From the IMG/VR virus record IMGVR_UViG_3300008111_001005, positions 1-64,000 of that record: a stretch of DNA of 64,000 nt. The stretch is one strand, 5' to 3'. Under the pieces are notes generated by a model that ran no database searches, was not told the origin of the DNA, and saw nothing but the letters and a program-made list of their open reading frames with translations. The DNA comes from a virus. Both the position numbers and the translations under genes were made by a program. Shown here one piece after another: positions 15,914 to 22,831 of this stretch (positions are counted from its first letter, which is position 1; each line of letters begins with the position of its first letter).

Positions 15914-16324
15914 ATGATTCCAGAAGTAACAAATACACAGGAATACAAAGACTTTCTTGACGATATAAAAGAATGTATCGGGCAAGACACTGTCCCCATC
16001 TATACTAAAATAGTTGGGGGTTTAAAATGTTCTACAATAGAACAGCAGAAAATGTCTCTAGCTATCAATCTTATGAGAAAGATTGGGTTAGAATGTCTAG
16101 ACTCAACAGGTGTAGATCCAAATATGACATACCTGCAATCGTTTGTAGCATTTTCTCAAAAGCATTGTAGAGAGTGTACTTATATGAGTACAGTTGCTGG
16201 ACAACAAGAACCAGCTAGCGTAGTTCCAGGACTTCCTACAACAGCTTTGTTATTTGAATCTGGAAATAATATATTACTTGAAACCGTACTTGAAACCGAA
16301 GATTACTTAATCTTAGAAGCTTAA
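15914..16324 (+). CDS. hypothetical protein, about 136 aa
   Basis: The start is uncertain: ATG at 15914 (3 nt after the upstream stop) is preferred over ATG at 15905. The N-terminal half is helical (NTQEYKDFLDDIKECIGQD, QQKMSLAINLMRKIGLECLD) and carries scattered cysteines, including CRECTY near residue 90. It ends with a short hydrophobic/acidic tail (LLFESGNNILLETVLETEDY). It is paired with the Cys-rich gene upstream and is probably co-translated with it. Function is unknown. Confidence 0.5.
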   Translation: MIPEVTNTQEYKDFLDDIKECIGQDTVPIYTKIVGGLKCSTIEQQKMSLAINLMRKIGLECLDSTGVDPNMTYLQSFVAFSQKHCRECTYMSTVAGQQEPASVVPGLPTTALLFESGNNILLETVLETEDYLILEA

Positions 16325-16328
16325 AATA

Positions 16329-17354
16329 ATGGCTAACATAAAAATATCTGCTCTTAGTATCTTAGGAAAATCGTCATTTGTAAGTGATGATTACATTCTT
16401 GTAGCAAGAGGCACTACTTCAAATGCTAAAGTGCAGGCAACTTCATTGCTTCCAACTCTTACTAGTTTAGGAAATGGAAATAACTATCTTTTAAGCTTAG
16501 CATCTCAAAATGCTTTTTCTCAAAAAGAATTAAAAGTCAGTGGAGGAATATTAGCATTAGCTAATAACACTAATGATTTAACTCTCTCCATCAATCAAGG
16601 TAGTATAAATCTTAATTCATGTAATAATGATGCTAACTTTTTACAGACAGTAGACTTATCAACTAATAAAGTTACAAGTACTCTTCCTACAGTTCGAGGA
16701 GGTACAGGATTAAGCAGCTTTGCAGCTAAGTCTGTTTTTATATCTCATCCTAGTACTGCAAATACAATGCAGGCATTGTCGATAAGTCAAAATGGACAAT
16801 TATTAATTGGGGGCACATCAGGACCTGCAGTTAGAACATTAACTGCTGGAAGCAATATCACTATTACTAATGGAGATGGAACGATACAAATTTCTGCACC
16901 GACTCCTGCAAGTGTTGTTAGTAAGAGTGGAGAGAGTATTGTATTAACCAGCGGAGGTGGATTAACATCTGACGGAGATATAATATTTAACGATGTTACT
17001 AAAGGAATAGTATATGGAACAAAAGGAATAGCTAAAACTGAAATTAATCAAAGCACTAGTTTTGCTACACCTGTGACAATCAATGCTACACTGGGAAAAA
17101 TAAATTTATATGCAGGATCTCTTGCTGCAGCTACTCAAGCAGAATTTACTGTAACTAATCCTACAGTTCAATCTACATCTCTAGTATTTATCACAATGAT
17201 TGGTCCTGGAGCAGCAACTGAAGCAGACAACGCATATATTACATCTCATGTATCTGCAATTTCAAACGGTTCTTTTAAAATAGTTTTAACAAATACAGAC
17301 GGGCATAACTCTGACACTCTTCAAAGATCTATACAATTCTTAGTTATTAACTAA
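16329..17354 (+). CDS. tail/head fibre-like protein
   Basis: The 341-aa product has fibre features. The N-terminus MANIKISALSILGKSSFVSD is a typical virion-attachment opening. The body is low-complexity Ser/Thr/Gly/Asn sequence with TVRGGTGLSSFAAKSVF, a widespread fibre repeat. The end is a beta-rich tip domain (about residues 230-341; FATPVTINATLGKINLYAGS). No enzymatic site is seen. Trimeric assembly is expected for the family. It may be a head fibre or a second tail fibre, as it is far from the main fibre cassette at 23.6-27.5 kb. Confidence 0.65.
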   Translation: MANIKISALSILGKSSFVSDDYILVARGTTSNAKVQATSLLPTLTSLGNGNNYLLSLASQNAFSQKELKVSGGILALANNTNDLTLSINQGSINLNSCNNDANFLQTVDLSTNKVTSTLPTVRGGTGLSSFAAKSVFISHPSTANTMQALSISQNGQLLIGGTSGPAVRTLTAGSNITITNGDGTIQISAPTPASVVSKSGESIVLTSGGGLTSDGDIIFNDVTKGIVYGTKGIAKTEINQSTSFATPVTINATLGKINLYAGSLAAATQAEFTVTNPTVQSTSLVFITMIGPGAATEADNAYITSHVSAISNGSFKIVLTNTDGHNSDTLQRSIQFLVIN

Positions 17355-17363
17355 GAGTTTTAT

Positions 17364-17389
17364 TATATTTGCATAAACCAAACCAAACA
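17364..17389 (+). promoter_or_regulatory. -7 box TATATTTG plus CAA-repeat leader
   Basis: TATATTTG (17364-17371) is a perfect TAnnTTTG Bacteroidetes -7 element. It is followed by CATAAACCAAACCAAACA up to the ATG at 17390. No good TTTG -33 box is visible about 20 nt upstream. The position argues that transcription starts around 17375-17379 and that the in-frame TTG at 17369, inside the box, is not the start codon. Confidence 0.55.
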
Positions 17390-17818
17390 ATGACGTACAA
17401 AAAATTTACTTTCTCTAACAGAGAGCTGTTAGGGTTGTATGAGGGACTTAAGGATCTCAAAGAATTAACTGGTTCTAAGATGGCATTCTTTGCAGCTAAG
17501 AACATTAAAGAAATTGAGAAAGTATTGTCCCCAATTGATCAGATGGCTACTCCAAGTGAAGAGTTCTACAATGTATCAGTTGAAGCTCAGAAGTTCATTG
17601 AAAATTCCGATGACGAAGGTCTGAAAAAGTTTGAAGAAGAACATGCTGATATCGTTGAACAACGTAAACAGCAACTTCTGCAAGTAGACATGGAACTCAA
17701 TAAAGAGTCTGAAGTATACTTAGTAACTATTCGTAATGATCAAATTACTGATTCAGTTACAGTTGAGCAATTAGGGAAAATATTGGACTTAATTGAATAC
17801 AACGAAAATGCTAACTAA
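17390..17818 (+). CDS. helical protein with DUF1617-like pattern, 142 aa
   Basis: The start is set at ATG 17390 (MTYKKFTFSNRELLGL). An upstream TTG in frame falls inside the promoter-like box. The sequence is helical and charged (AAKNIKEIEKVLSPIDQMAT; LKKFEEEHADIVEQRKQQLL), followed by a beta segment ending VEQLGKILDLIEYNENAN. The pattern recalls DUF1617-type small phage proteins next to tail genes, but the similarity is by eye. Its stop overlaps the metallophosphoesterase ATG by one base (TAATG), implying coupled expression. Confidence 0.5.
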   Translation: MTYKKFTFSNRELLGLYEGLKDLKELTGSKMAFFAAKNIKEIEKVLSPIDQMATPSEEFYNVSVEAQKFIENSDDEGLKKFEEEHADIVEQRKQQLLQVDMELNKESEVYLVTIRNDQITDSVTVEQLGKILDLIEYNENAN

Positions 17819-18927
17819 TGGGATTAGAAGCAGCGAAAAACTTTCTAAGGAATAGACCTGGGTATCTTAAAGAAGGTCCAGACAGGCTTAGTGAAAAGCT
17901 GAAATTTCCTAGAGATGTATGTGCTCAAGCACTTAAAGAAGTGAGAGCAGAAAACAAAATGAATAGTCCTCTAGACGAATTCCTAGAGAACAATAGTATA
18001 AATAAAAACAGTGTCGATAGTGTCAAGTACTGGCAGACACAATCTGGGGAGCTGAGATATTCGATAGTATCAAAAGATAGTATCAATCCATACGAAGAAG
18101 CTAAAGCAGTATTAGAAGAATTTGTTTTAAGCTACTCCCCCAGAGTTCCACAATTTATTAATCATAGGCACACCAATCCAGTAGCTTATGAGATATCCCT
18201 CCCAGACCTTCACTACGGAAAGATGGCTGGGCTTACAAATAAAGAGTTAGAGGATCTATACCTCGAGAAGGTGTTTGATTTAGTTCAAAAAGCTGAAGGA
18301 CTTCAGATTGAGAAATTCATACTCCCTATTGGGAATGACGGAATGAACTCTGAAGGAATGAGGCAGACAACAACAAAGGGCACTCCTCAGCAAGATAATG
18401 CTGGATGGAAAGAAACATTTAGAGGCTATTGGACTCTACTTGTAGCAACTATAGATTACCTGTCTAGGATTGCCCCAGTTGATGTAATAGTTATTTCTGG
18501 AAATCATGACTACGAGAGAATGTTCTACGTAGGAGATGTATTAGCTGCTTGGTTCAAATACAACGAGAATGTTGAGATTGACAATAGCTATGAGCATCGA
18601 AAGTATTTGGAGTATGGAGTTAACATGTTGATGTTCACTCATGGAGATACAGAGAAGATCCAAGATCTCCCCCTAATAATGGCTACTGAACAACCTCAGA
18701 TGTTCGCAAGAACATTTCATCACGAAGTGCATTGTGGGCATTTGCATAAAGAAATGGTCAATGAGTACAGAGGAATTAAAGTTAGATTCTTACCTTCTAT
18801 ATGCCCTAACGATGAGTGGCACAAGCGGATGGGGTATGAAGCTAAAAGAACTGCACAAGCGTATATATGGAGTAAAAATCGTGGACTTGAGGGATATCTA
18901 CAAAGCAATGTCAAACATAAATTTTAA
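17818..18927 (+). CDS. calcineurin-like metallophosphoesterase with N-terminal HTH-like region
   Basis: The 369-aa product contains all five metallophosphoesterase motifs in order: LPDLHYGK (DxH, about residue 123), PIGNDGMN (GD/ND, about 175), VISGNHDYERMF (GNHD, about 225), MFTHGD (about 275) and VHCGHLHKE (GHxH, about 305). These bind two metal ions and hydrolyse phosphomono- or diesters. The N-terminal 60 residues (KNFLRNRPGYLKEGPDRLSE, FPRDVCAQALKEVR) look like a winged-helix or HTH segment. The substrate is unknown; DNA ends, cyclic nucleotides or nucleic-acid phosphates are possible. Similar proteins sit among structural genes in Bacteroidetes phages. It overlaps the next gene by 20 nt. 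Confidence 0.85.
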   Translation: MGLEAAKNFLRNRPGYLKEGPDRLSEKLKFPRDVCAQALKEVRAENKMNSPLDEFLENNSINKNSVDSVKYWQTQSGELRYSIVSKDSINPYEEAKAVLEEFVLSYSPRVPQFINHRHTNPVAYEISLPDLHYGKMAGLTNKELEDLYLEKVFDLVQKAEGLQIEKFILPIGNDGMNSEGMRQTTTKGTPQQDNAGWKETFRGYWTLLVATIDYLSRIAPVDVIVISGNHDYERMFYVGDVLAAWFKYNENVEIDNSYEHRKYLEYGVNMLMFTHGDTEKIQDLPLIMATEQPQMFARTFHHEVHCGHLHKEMVNEYRGIKVRFLPSICPNDEWHKRMGYEAKRTAQAYIWSKNRGLEGYLQSNVKHKF

Positions 18928-19273
18928 CAACTCTGACGACGAGTTTGATGATATCGACGATATCGACGATCTCGAAGATTTCTCTTATGAAGAAGAAGTT
19001 GAAATCATAGACTCAGCTTATAGGAATGCATTTAAGATTGCTACGGGAGAAATGAATTTCAAGCAATTTATGATGGACTCTGATGGAATACAGTTCTTCG
19101 CTTTTGACCCTTCAGACCCAGAAACATTTGAACTGATTATTGATGACATGATTGAGTATTTTGAAGAAACTGAGGAATACGAAAAATGTCAAACTCTTGT
19201 AAAATTAAAGAATTCAAAAACGCTTATAAAGGATTTAAATAAGCGATTAAAAACATCTGAGGATGACACTTGA
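18908..19273 (+). CDS. acidic hypothetical protein, 121 aa
   Basis: The start is placed at ATG 18908 (MSNINFNNSDDEFDD), overlapping the phosphoesterase end by 20 nt. Upstream in-frame ATGs would lie deep inside that gene. The first 40 residues are strongly acidic, with a short repeat (DDIDDIDDLEDF). The rest is helical and mixed-charge (FELIIDDMIEYFEETEEYEK), ending in a basic stretch. It overlaps the next gene by 11 nt. Function is unknown; an acidic DNA-mimic or assembly chaperone would be speculation. Confidence 0.55.
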   Translation: MSNINFNNSDDEFDDIDDIDDLEDFSYEEEVEIIDSAYRNAFKIATGEMNFKQFMMDSDGIQFFAFDPSDPETFELIIDDMIEYFEETEEYEKCQTLVKLKNSKTLIKDLNKRLKTSEDDT

Positions 19274-19958
19274 TGAGATCGCATACAATTTGATCAACGC
19301 TCTTCGTGGGGGTAGAACTAACCACGATGAACATATATCAACTGATCAAATTAAATTTAACATTAAGCATTATCGTGCCGTATTCATTCGTCGTGACTAC
19401 GCTCGTAATGGTTTAATTACTAGACACTTAGAACAAGATTTAGGGTGTTTAAAACTCATCAAGGTTGATGCCAGCAAATGCTGTGATCTTCCTGTAGATT
19501 GTCCTATTTACCGTACTGAAGAAGAGATCCCTAGAACAGTGAGATTCAACTTCAGAGAAGCACTTACCTTCATAGGAGACATTACTGGGTTAGGAAGAAT
19601 CCCCCAAGTAGAGCCCTATGAAGTTTCTTTTTTACCCTACGATAAATATACAAGGAACCATCCCAAAGCATATATGATAGAGGACTATCTGTATGTCTAC
19701 AATCCGAAAGGGATGGAGTATATCAACGTAAGAGGAATCTTTGAAGATCCTGAGGAGATAGCAAACTTTGAATGCAATGGGCCTTGCTACGATTCTAAAT
19801 CTAGATTCCCCATGCCTGCAGATATGGTGAGTGCCATTACTACAGGTATGATGAATGGGGAATTAAAAATACTGGGGATGACATTTGCAGATAGTGAAGC
19901 AGATAGATCGCAAGACTATTCCCCACTTAGAATGCCTAATACAATATCTGAAGATTAA
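19263..19958 (+). CDS. conserved virion adaptor/ring-type protein
   Basis: The 231-aa product has an N-terminus (MTLDEIAYNLINALRGGRTN and the region HISTDQIKFNIKHYRAVFIR) matching a structural protein widespread in crAss-like and related Bacteroidetes podoviruses. It is comparable in position to tail-adaptor proteins such as T7 gp11. It is a mixed alpha/beta protein with a cysteine pair KCCDLPVDC near residue 75 and another cysteine pair near 185 (FECNGPCYD). It probably forms part of the ring stack between portal and tail. The ring assignment is inferred from family context. Confidence 0.6.
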   Translation: MTLDEIAYNLINALRGGRTNHDEHISTDQIKFNIKHYRAVFIRRDYARNGLITRHLEQDLGCLKLIKVDASKCCDLPVDCPIYRTEEEIPRTVRFNFREALTFIGDITGLGRIPQVEPYEVSFLPYDKYTRNHPKAYMIEDYLYVYNPKGMEYINVRGIFEDPEEIANFECNGPCYDSKSRFPMPADMVSAITTGMMNGELKILGMTFADSEADRSQDYSPLRMPNTISED

Positions 19959-19969
19959 AACTTAATAAA

Positions 19970-20254
19970 ATGGGATACAATACAAAAGAAGAGATCTTAT
20001 TAAACTCTTCAAAAACTAGTTTAGAAGAAAGCCTGGGGAAATGTGGAGGTATTCTCTTGACTACTACAAATGCTACACCCGGGAAATTTATAGCAGTTAC
20101 AGCTATTGCTGAAGCAACTTTGATAACTGCAGGAACATTAGCTTTACCCAGCGGCACTCCTGTTACAATTCCAGCAGGTATTACTGTATACGGAAGATTT
20201 ACTTCTCTTACTGCAGGAACAGCTAATGCATTTATAGCATACTACGAGTGTTAA
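19970..20254 (+). CDS. small beta-rich protein, 94 aa
   Basis: The N-terminal 20 residues are helical (KEEILLNSSKTSLEESLGK). The remainder is Ala/Thr/Gly beta-rich (AEATLITAGTLALPSGTPVT, IPAGITVYGRFTSLTAG), like small phage decoration or fibre-base domains. It ends with AFIAYYEC. It is preceded by the adaptor gene with an 11-nt gap and an A-rich leader. Function is unknown; a small head or tail decoration protein is plausible. Confidence 0.5.
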   Translation: MGYNTKEEILLNSSKTSLEESLGKCGGILLTTTNATPGKFIAVTAIAEATLITAGTLALPSGTPVTIPAGITVYGRFTSLTAGTANAFIAYYEC

Positions 20255-20278
20255 TTTAACTAACAAGAATAAGAAATC

Positions 20279-20446
20279 ATGGCTAAGCAATGCATGAAGT
20301 GTGGGGGTATGAAATATAAGTCTGGAGGTTCTAAGTTTCCTGATCTTACTGGGGATGGGAAAGTAACTAGAGCTGATGTTCTCAAAGGAAGAGGAGTCAT
20401 CAAGAAGACTGGAGGTGCTAAGAAGAAAGCTAAAGCTAAAAAATAA
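20279..20446 (+). CDS. small basic protein with EF-hand/dockerin-like loop, 55 aa
   Basis: A complete short frame (ATG 20279, TAA 20444-20446). It begins MAKQCMKCGGMKYKSGG, has the loop PDLTGDGKVTRADVL, and ends in a lysine-rich tail (IKKTGGAKKKAKAKK). The D-x-T-G-D-G-K-V-T-x-A-D spacing fits a dockerin/EF-hand calcium loop. CxxC at the N-terminus could bind zinc. Comparable small proteins with this loop occur in Bacteroidetes phages. The role is unknown; a virion protein binding DNA through the basic tail is possible. Confidence 0.7.
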   Translation: MAKQCMKCGGMKYKSGGSKFPDLTGDGKVTRADVLKGRGVIKKTGGAKKKAKAKK

Positions 20447-20451
20447 TTGCA

Positions 20452-20718
20452 ATGGCTTCCCCAGCTTGGCAAAGAAAATCAGGCAAGAATCCCAAAGGGG
20501 GTTTGAATGCTAAAGGAAGAGCATCTTATAGAGCTGCAAATCCTGGGAGCAAACTTGGGGCACCACAGCCTGAGGGTGGGAAGAGAAGAAACTCTTTCTG
20601 CAAAAGAATGTGTGGAATGAAAGCCAAACTTACTAGCAGCAAGACTGCAAATGATCCTAACTCTAGAATTAACAAAGCTCTACGTGTTTGGAAATGCGGG
20701 AGCTGTGCTAACTGGTAA
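20452..20718 (+). CDS. small basic podovirus protein (DUF6321-like), 88 aa
   Basis: The opening MASPAWQRKSGKNPKGGLNA followed by KGRASYRAANPG is a recognisable signature of small basic proteins found in many podoviruses (DUF6321-type). Here the C-terminal part carries cysteines (FCKRMCGMKAKL; VWKCGSCANW), which differs from the usual Ser/Arg-rich ending and could form a zinc knuckle. Function in the family is not established; it is usually near structural genes. Confidence 0.7.
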   Translation: MASPAWQRKSGKNPKGGLNAKGRASYRAANPGSKLGAPQPEGGKRRNSFCKRMCGMKAKLTSSKTANDPNSRINKALRVWKCGSCANW

Positions 20719-20720
20719 CA

Positions 20721-20891
20721 ATGCTTATACAACAAAAAGAATATTTTATAGGGAATACTATAACGGCATTCAGCCTTGCAATGTCCATGTCCCAAATAAA
20801 CGAACTCTTAACAGCTGCATCTTTATTGGTTGCTATAATCCTTAATGGGCAGTTGTTATACAAGAGAATAACTAAAAAAGATAAAGACTAA
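20721..20891 (+). CDS. small single-span membrane protein, 56 aa
   Basis: A complete short frame (ATG 20721, TAA 20889-20891), 2 nt after the previous stop. The N-terminus is MLIQQKEYFIGNTITA. A hydrophobic segment LLTAASLLVAIILNGQLL lies at about 29-46, with a basic C-terminal tail (YKRITKKDKD). One membrane helix with a positive cytoplasmic tail fits a holin, spanin-like or injection-associated membrane protein. No dual-start or partner endolysin is seen nearby, so a lysis role is only a possibility. Another reading frame across the region (20651-20845) is not favoured. Confidence 0.65.
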   Translation: MLIQQKEYFIGNTITAFSLAMSMSQINELLTAASLLVAIILNGQLLYKRITKKDKD

Positions 20892-20905
20892 TTAATTTAA
20901 AACAA

Positions 20906-21412
20906 ATGGCACGTAAAGCTAACCTTAAAAAAGGTATGAAGGGTCCACAGAAGATGCGCTACCAAATGGGAGGTGATTTCATGGAACCTAACAAAGAATT
21001 GAAGTTTGGAGGTCTGTATGAAAAAGGAGGTTTCAAGAAAAAGAAAGCTGCAGGAAATAACCCGAATGTTATCAGCCCTGCGACATCTGCTTCGTACAGA
21101 GTGAAGAAGAAAAACATTCCTATGAGTCCGACAAATGAAAAGATGAAAGGAATTGTTCAAAATGCATCTGCTATGAGTTACAATAGCAGTGTTGGAGATA
21201 AGGGTCAATATCAGCCCCCAATGTCTATAACGAGTTCAATGCTTAAGTCATTAGCTGGTTATGGGGCTGAGAGCAGAGCAAGCATGGGTGCTGCTGAAGT
21301 TAAGCCTAAGAAGAAGCAATTAGGTGGTATGATGAAGGGCAACAAAGCAACTGCTAAGCCTCCCATGAAGCCTATGGGTAAGAAGAATAATACTAAAACT
21401 ACAAAGTTATAA
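20906..21412 (+). CDS. Lys-rich basic protein with QxGG motifs, 168 aa
   Basis: The product is very basic, with Gly-Gly motifs RYQMGGDF (YQMGG at 20960-20974), LKFGGLYEKGGF and KKKQLGGMMKG. It is otherwise low-complexity, with a Met/Ser-rich middle (NIPMSPTNEKMKGIVQNASA) and a Lys/Pro/Thr tail. No folded domain is evident. It is probably a virion-internal or DNA-associated protein, by charge and by company in the small basic cluster. It starts 14 nt after the membrane-protein gene. Confidence 0.6.
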   Translation: MARKANLKKGMKGPQKMRYQMGGDFMEPNKELKFGGLYEKGGFKKKKAAGNNPNVISPATSASYRVKKKNIPMSPTNEKMKGIVQNASAMSYNSSVGDKGQYQPPMSITSSMLKSLAGYGAESRASMGAAEVKPKKKQLGGMMKGNKATAKPPMKPMGKKNNTKTTKL

Positions 21413-21416
21413 TATT

Positions 21417-21650
21417 ATGCCTACAGCAAAGAAACCCGCAAAAAAGCAATACGGGGGTTGTGCAAATTCTAAAAGAGCTGCACAAACTGCTAGAGCTCAA
21501 AATAGAAATCGTAGAAACCCAGCAGCTGCAAAAAGAAGAGCAACAAGAGGTTCTGGAAATGGGGCTGCAGGAGTTGGGAAAGTATTGAAGACCGCAGCAG
21601 GTCTTACAGTACTTGGACTTATGGCTAAGAAAGCTAAAAATAGTATGTAA
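21417..21650 (+). CDS. Arg/Lys/Ala-rich basic protein, 77 aa
   Basis: Histone- or protamine-like composition: MPTAKKPAKKQYGG, then arginine/alanine-rich AQNRNRRNPAAAKRRATRGS. The C-terminus is a hydrophobic/amphipathic stretch, VGKVLKTAAGLTVLGLMAKK, which could associate with membranes. It shares the KQYGG motif with neighbouring proteins. DNA condensation in the head or membrane interaction during ejection are both plausible; neither is shown. Confidence 0.6.
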   Translation: MPTAKKPAKKQYGGCANSKRAAQTARAQNRNRRNPAAAKRRATRGSGNGAAGVGKVLKTAAGLTVLGLMAKKAKNSM

Positions 21651-21677
21651 TTTATAACCCTATATACCTATAATAAA

Positions 21678-21908
21678 ATGATGAAAAAAGCACAACGCGG
21701 AGGCTATGCCCCAATGGGAATGGCTAAAGGAGCTGGAAAAATGAAACCTAAATCTCAGTCTAAGCCCTTGACGGCTCGTCCTGGAGCTGCAGCTAAATCT
21801 GGATCTAAGCCCTTGGGAGCATGGCCGGGTGGTAAAGCAGCACCGAAGCCCCCCAAAAGAAAGACAGGAGCTATTGGTCTTCAAAAGAGAATTGTTAGAG
21901 GCAATTGA
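21678..21908 (+). CDS. Lys/Pro/Gly-rich basic protein, 76 aa
   Basis: Low-complexity basic protein with a repeated element, SQSKPLTARPG and SGSKPLGAWPG, separated by AAAK. The N-terminus MMKKAQRGGYAPMG has the same QxGG-type motif as other small proteins here, and the end is QKRIVRGN. No domain is recognised. It is the last of six small proteins lying in a row on the + strand. Confidence 0.55.
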   Translation: MMKKAQRGGYAPMGMAKGAGKMKPKSQSKPLTARPGAAAKSGSKPLGAWPGGKAAPKPPKRKTGAIGLQKRIVRGN

Positions 21909-21922
21909 TTTAAATAAATTGT

Positions 21923-22405
21923 ATGCTCGGTCTTAAAGAGATTTATTCTGCATATTGTAACTCAGTTAAAGAGCCCCTCCCCAAGGAACTATTTACAACA
22001 TTAATTCAAGAGTTTAATCTTGAAGTTGTTAATAGACTCCTTGAGGGGGAGGCCTTTAACATGAGAAACCATCTCTCTAATATTTGTATTAAGAGAATGC
22101 AGAGAAACCCATCATCTCCAACTGTAGATTGGTGGGAAAGTCTGAGATACAAGCAAGAGCTATTACAAGAAGGGAAAGAGCTTTACAGCGAAGACAACCC
22201 TGAAGGTAATAAATGGTTTATATACTATACAGATCCTTGGTACTGCAAGTATCATTGGGAAAAGCATAGATGCAAAATCCCAAACAAGAGTGCGTATAGA
22301 TTTACCCCGTCAAGAGGTTTAAAGGGAAATAAAGAGAAGCTCACTAAACTTTTGAAAACTAACGAATTAGCATATTTAAGATTCCAAACTTATGGCAATA
22401 AGTAA
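21923..22405 (+). CDS. conserved hypothetical protein, 160 aa
   Basis: Mixed alpha protein. The N-terminal helix region (KELFTTLIQEFNLEVVNRLL) is followed by an aromatic-rich part with KWFIYYTDPWYCKYHWEKHR and YRFTPSRG, and a lysine-rich C-terminus. Similar proteins ('NRLL.G..fn...LS.i.i...P..vDW') occur next to ring-protein genes in Bacteroidetes phages, as remembered from that family; their function is unknown. It overlaps the next gene by 14 nt, which links it to the structural gene that follows. Confidence 0.55.
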   Translation: MLGLKEIYSAYCNSVKEPLPKELFTTLIQEFNLEVVNRLLEGEAFNMRNHLSNICIKRMQRNPSSPTVDWWESLRYKQELLQEGKELYSEDNPEGNKWFIYYTDPWYCKYHWEKHRCKIPNKSAYRFTPSRGLKGNKEKLTKLLKTNELAYLRFQTYGNK

Positions 22406-22802
22406 GACAACCTCCAGTAAAGCAATTATCAGGAAGATATTCAGAGATCTGAACCCTAGTTCAGATAACTGGGTTGAAGATGCTATTGAGTGGATTGGGG
22501 AAGCTCTTGAACACATCGGAGCTGCAGCCCAATTAGAGAAGAAATTATGCTTAGTTAATATCAAAGATTACAAAGGAGCTCTTCCTACAGATCTTTATTA
22601 TATCAACCAAGTAGCTGTAAATAGTTCTGTAAACCCATCTATAGCTACTGAGTTAGATGAATTGCTTGCTAAAGTAGATGACATCTATTATCTGCTTGAG
22701 AACAATCCTGCACAGGATCTTACATATCAATTGAGAGATTTTAACTCTAGGATTGTTGTTCTTGAGAATATCTACACATCTAGTGAGATGGATATCCATT
22801 AG
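22392..22802 (+). CDS. conserved virion protein, N-terminal part of a split gene
   Basis: The 136-aa product starts MAISKTTSSKAIIRKIFRDL, with WVEDAIEWIGEALEHIGAAA and DYKGALPTDLYYINQVAVNS. This is the N-terminal half of a structural protein that I recognise from crAss-like phages as a single longer chain. The stop at 22800-22802 comes just where the conserved chain should continue, and the continuation is present in another frame (from 22787). A beta segment usually found between the two halves appears shortened. This may be a natural split, a decayed gene or an indel in the sequence. Confidence 0.6.
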   Translation: MAISKTTSSKAIIRKIFRDLNPSSDNWVEDAIEWIGEALEHIGAAAQLEKKLCLVNIKDYKGALPTDLYYINQVAVNSSVNPSIATELDELLAKVDDIYYLLENNPAQDLTYQLRDFNSRIVVLENIYTSSEMDIH

Positions 22803-22831
22803 TCCCAGATGATATCTCTTTTAAAGAGGCT

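Noticed and set aside
20651-20845. 64-aa + frame between the DUF6321-like gene and the basic protein gene
   Set aside because: It runs across two better-supported genes (20452-20718 and 20721-20891) in a different frame. The product has no sensible pattern.
20721-20891. Firm holin call for the 56-aa membrane protein
   Set aside because: One hydrophobic span alone is not enough, and no endolysin or dual start is nearby. It is kept as an unassigned membrane protein.
22784-22802. Programmed -1 ribosomal frameshift joining the two parts of the split virion gene
   Set aside because: No slippery heptamer (X XXY YYZ) or downstream pseudoknot is visible in the narrow shift window, so an indel or a natural split is favoured.
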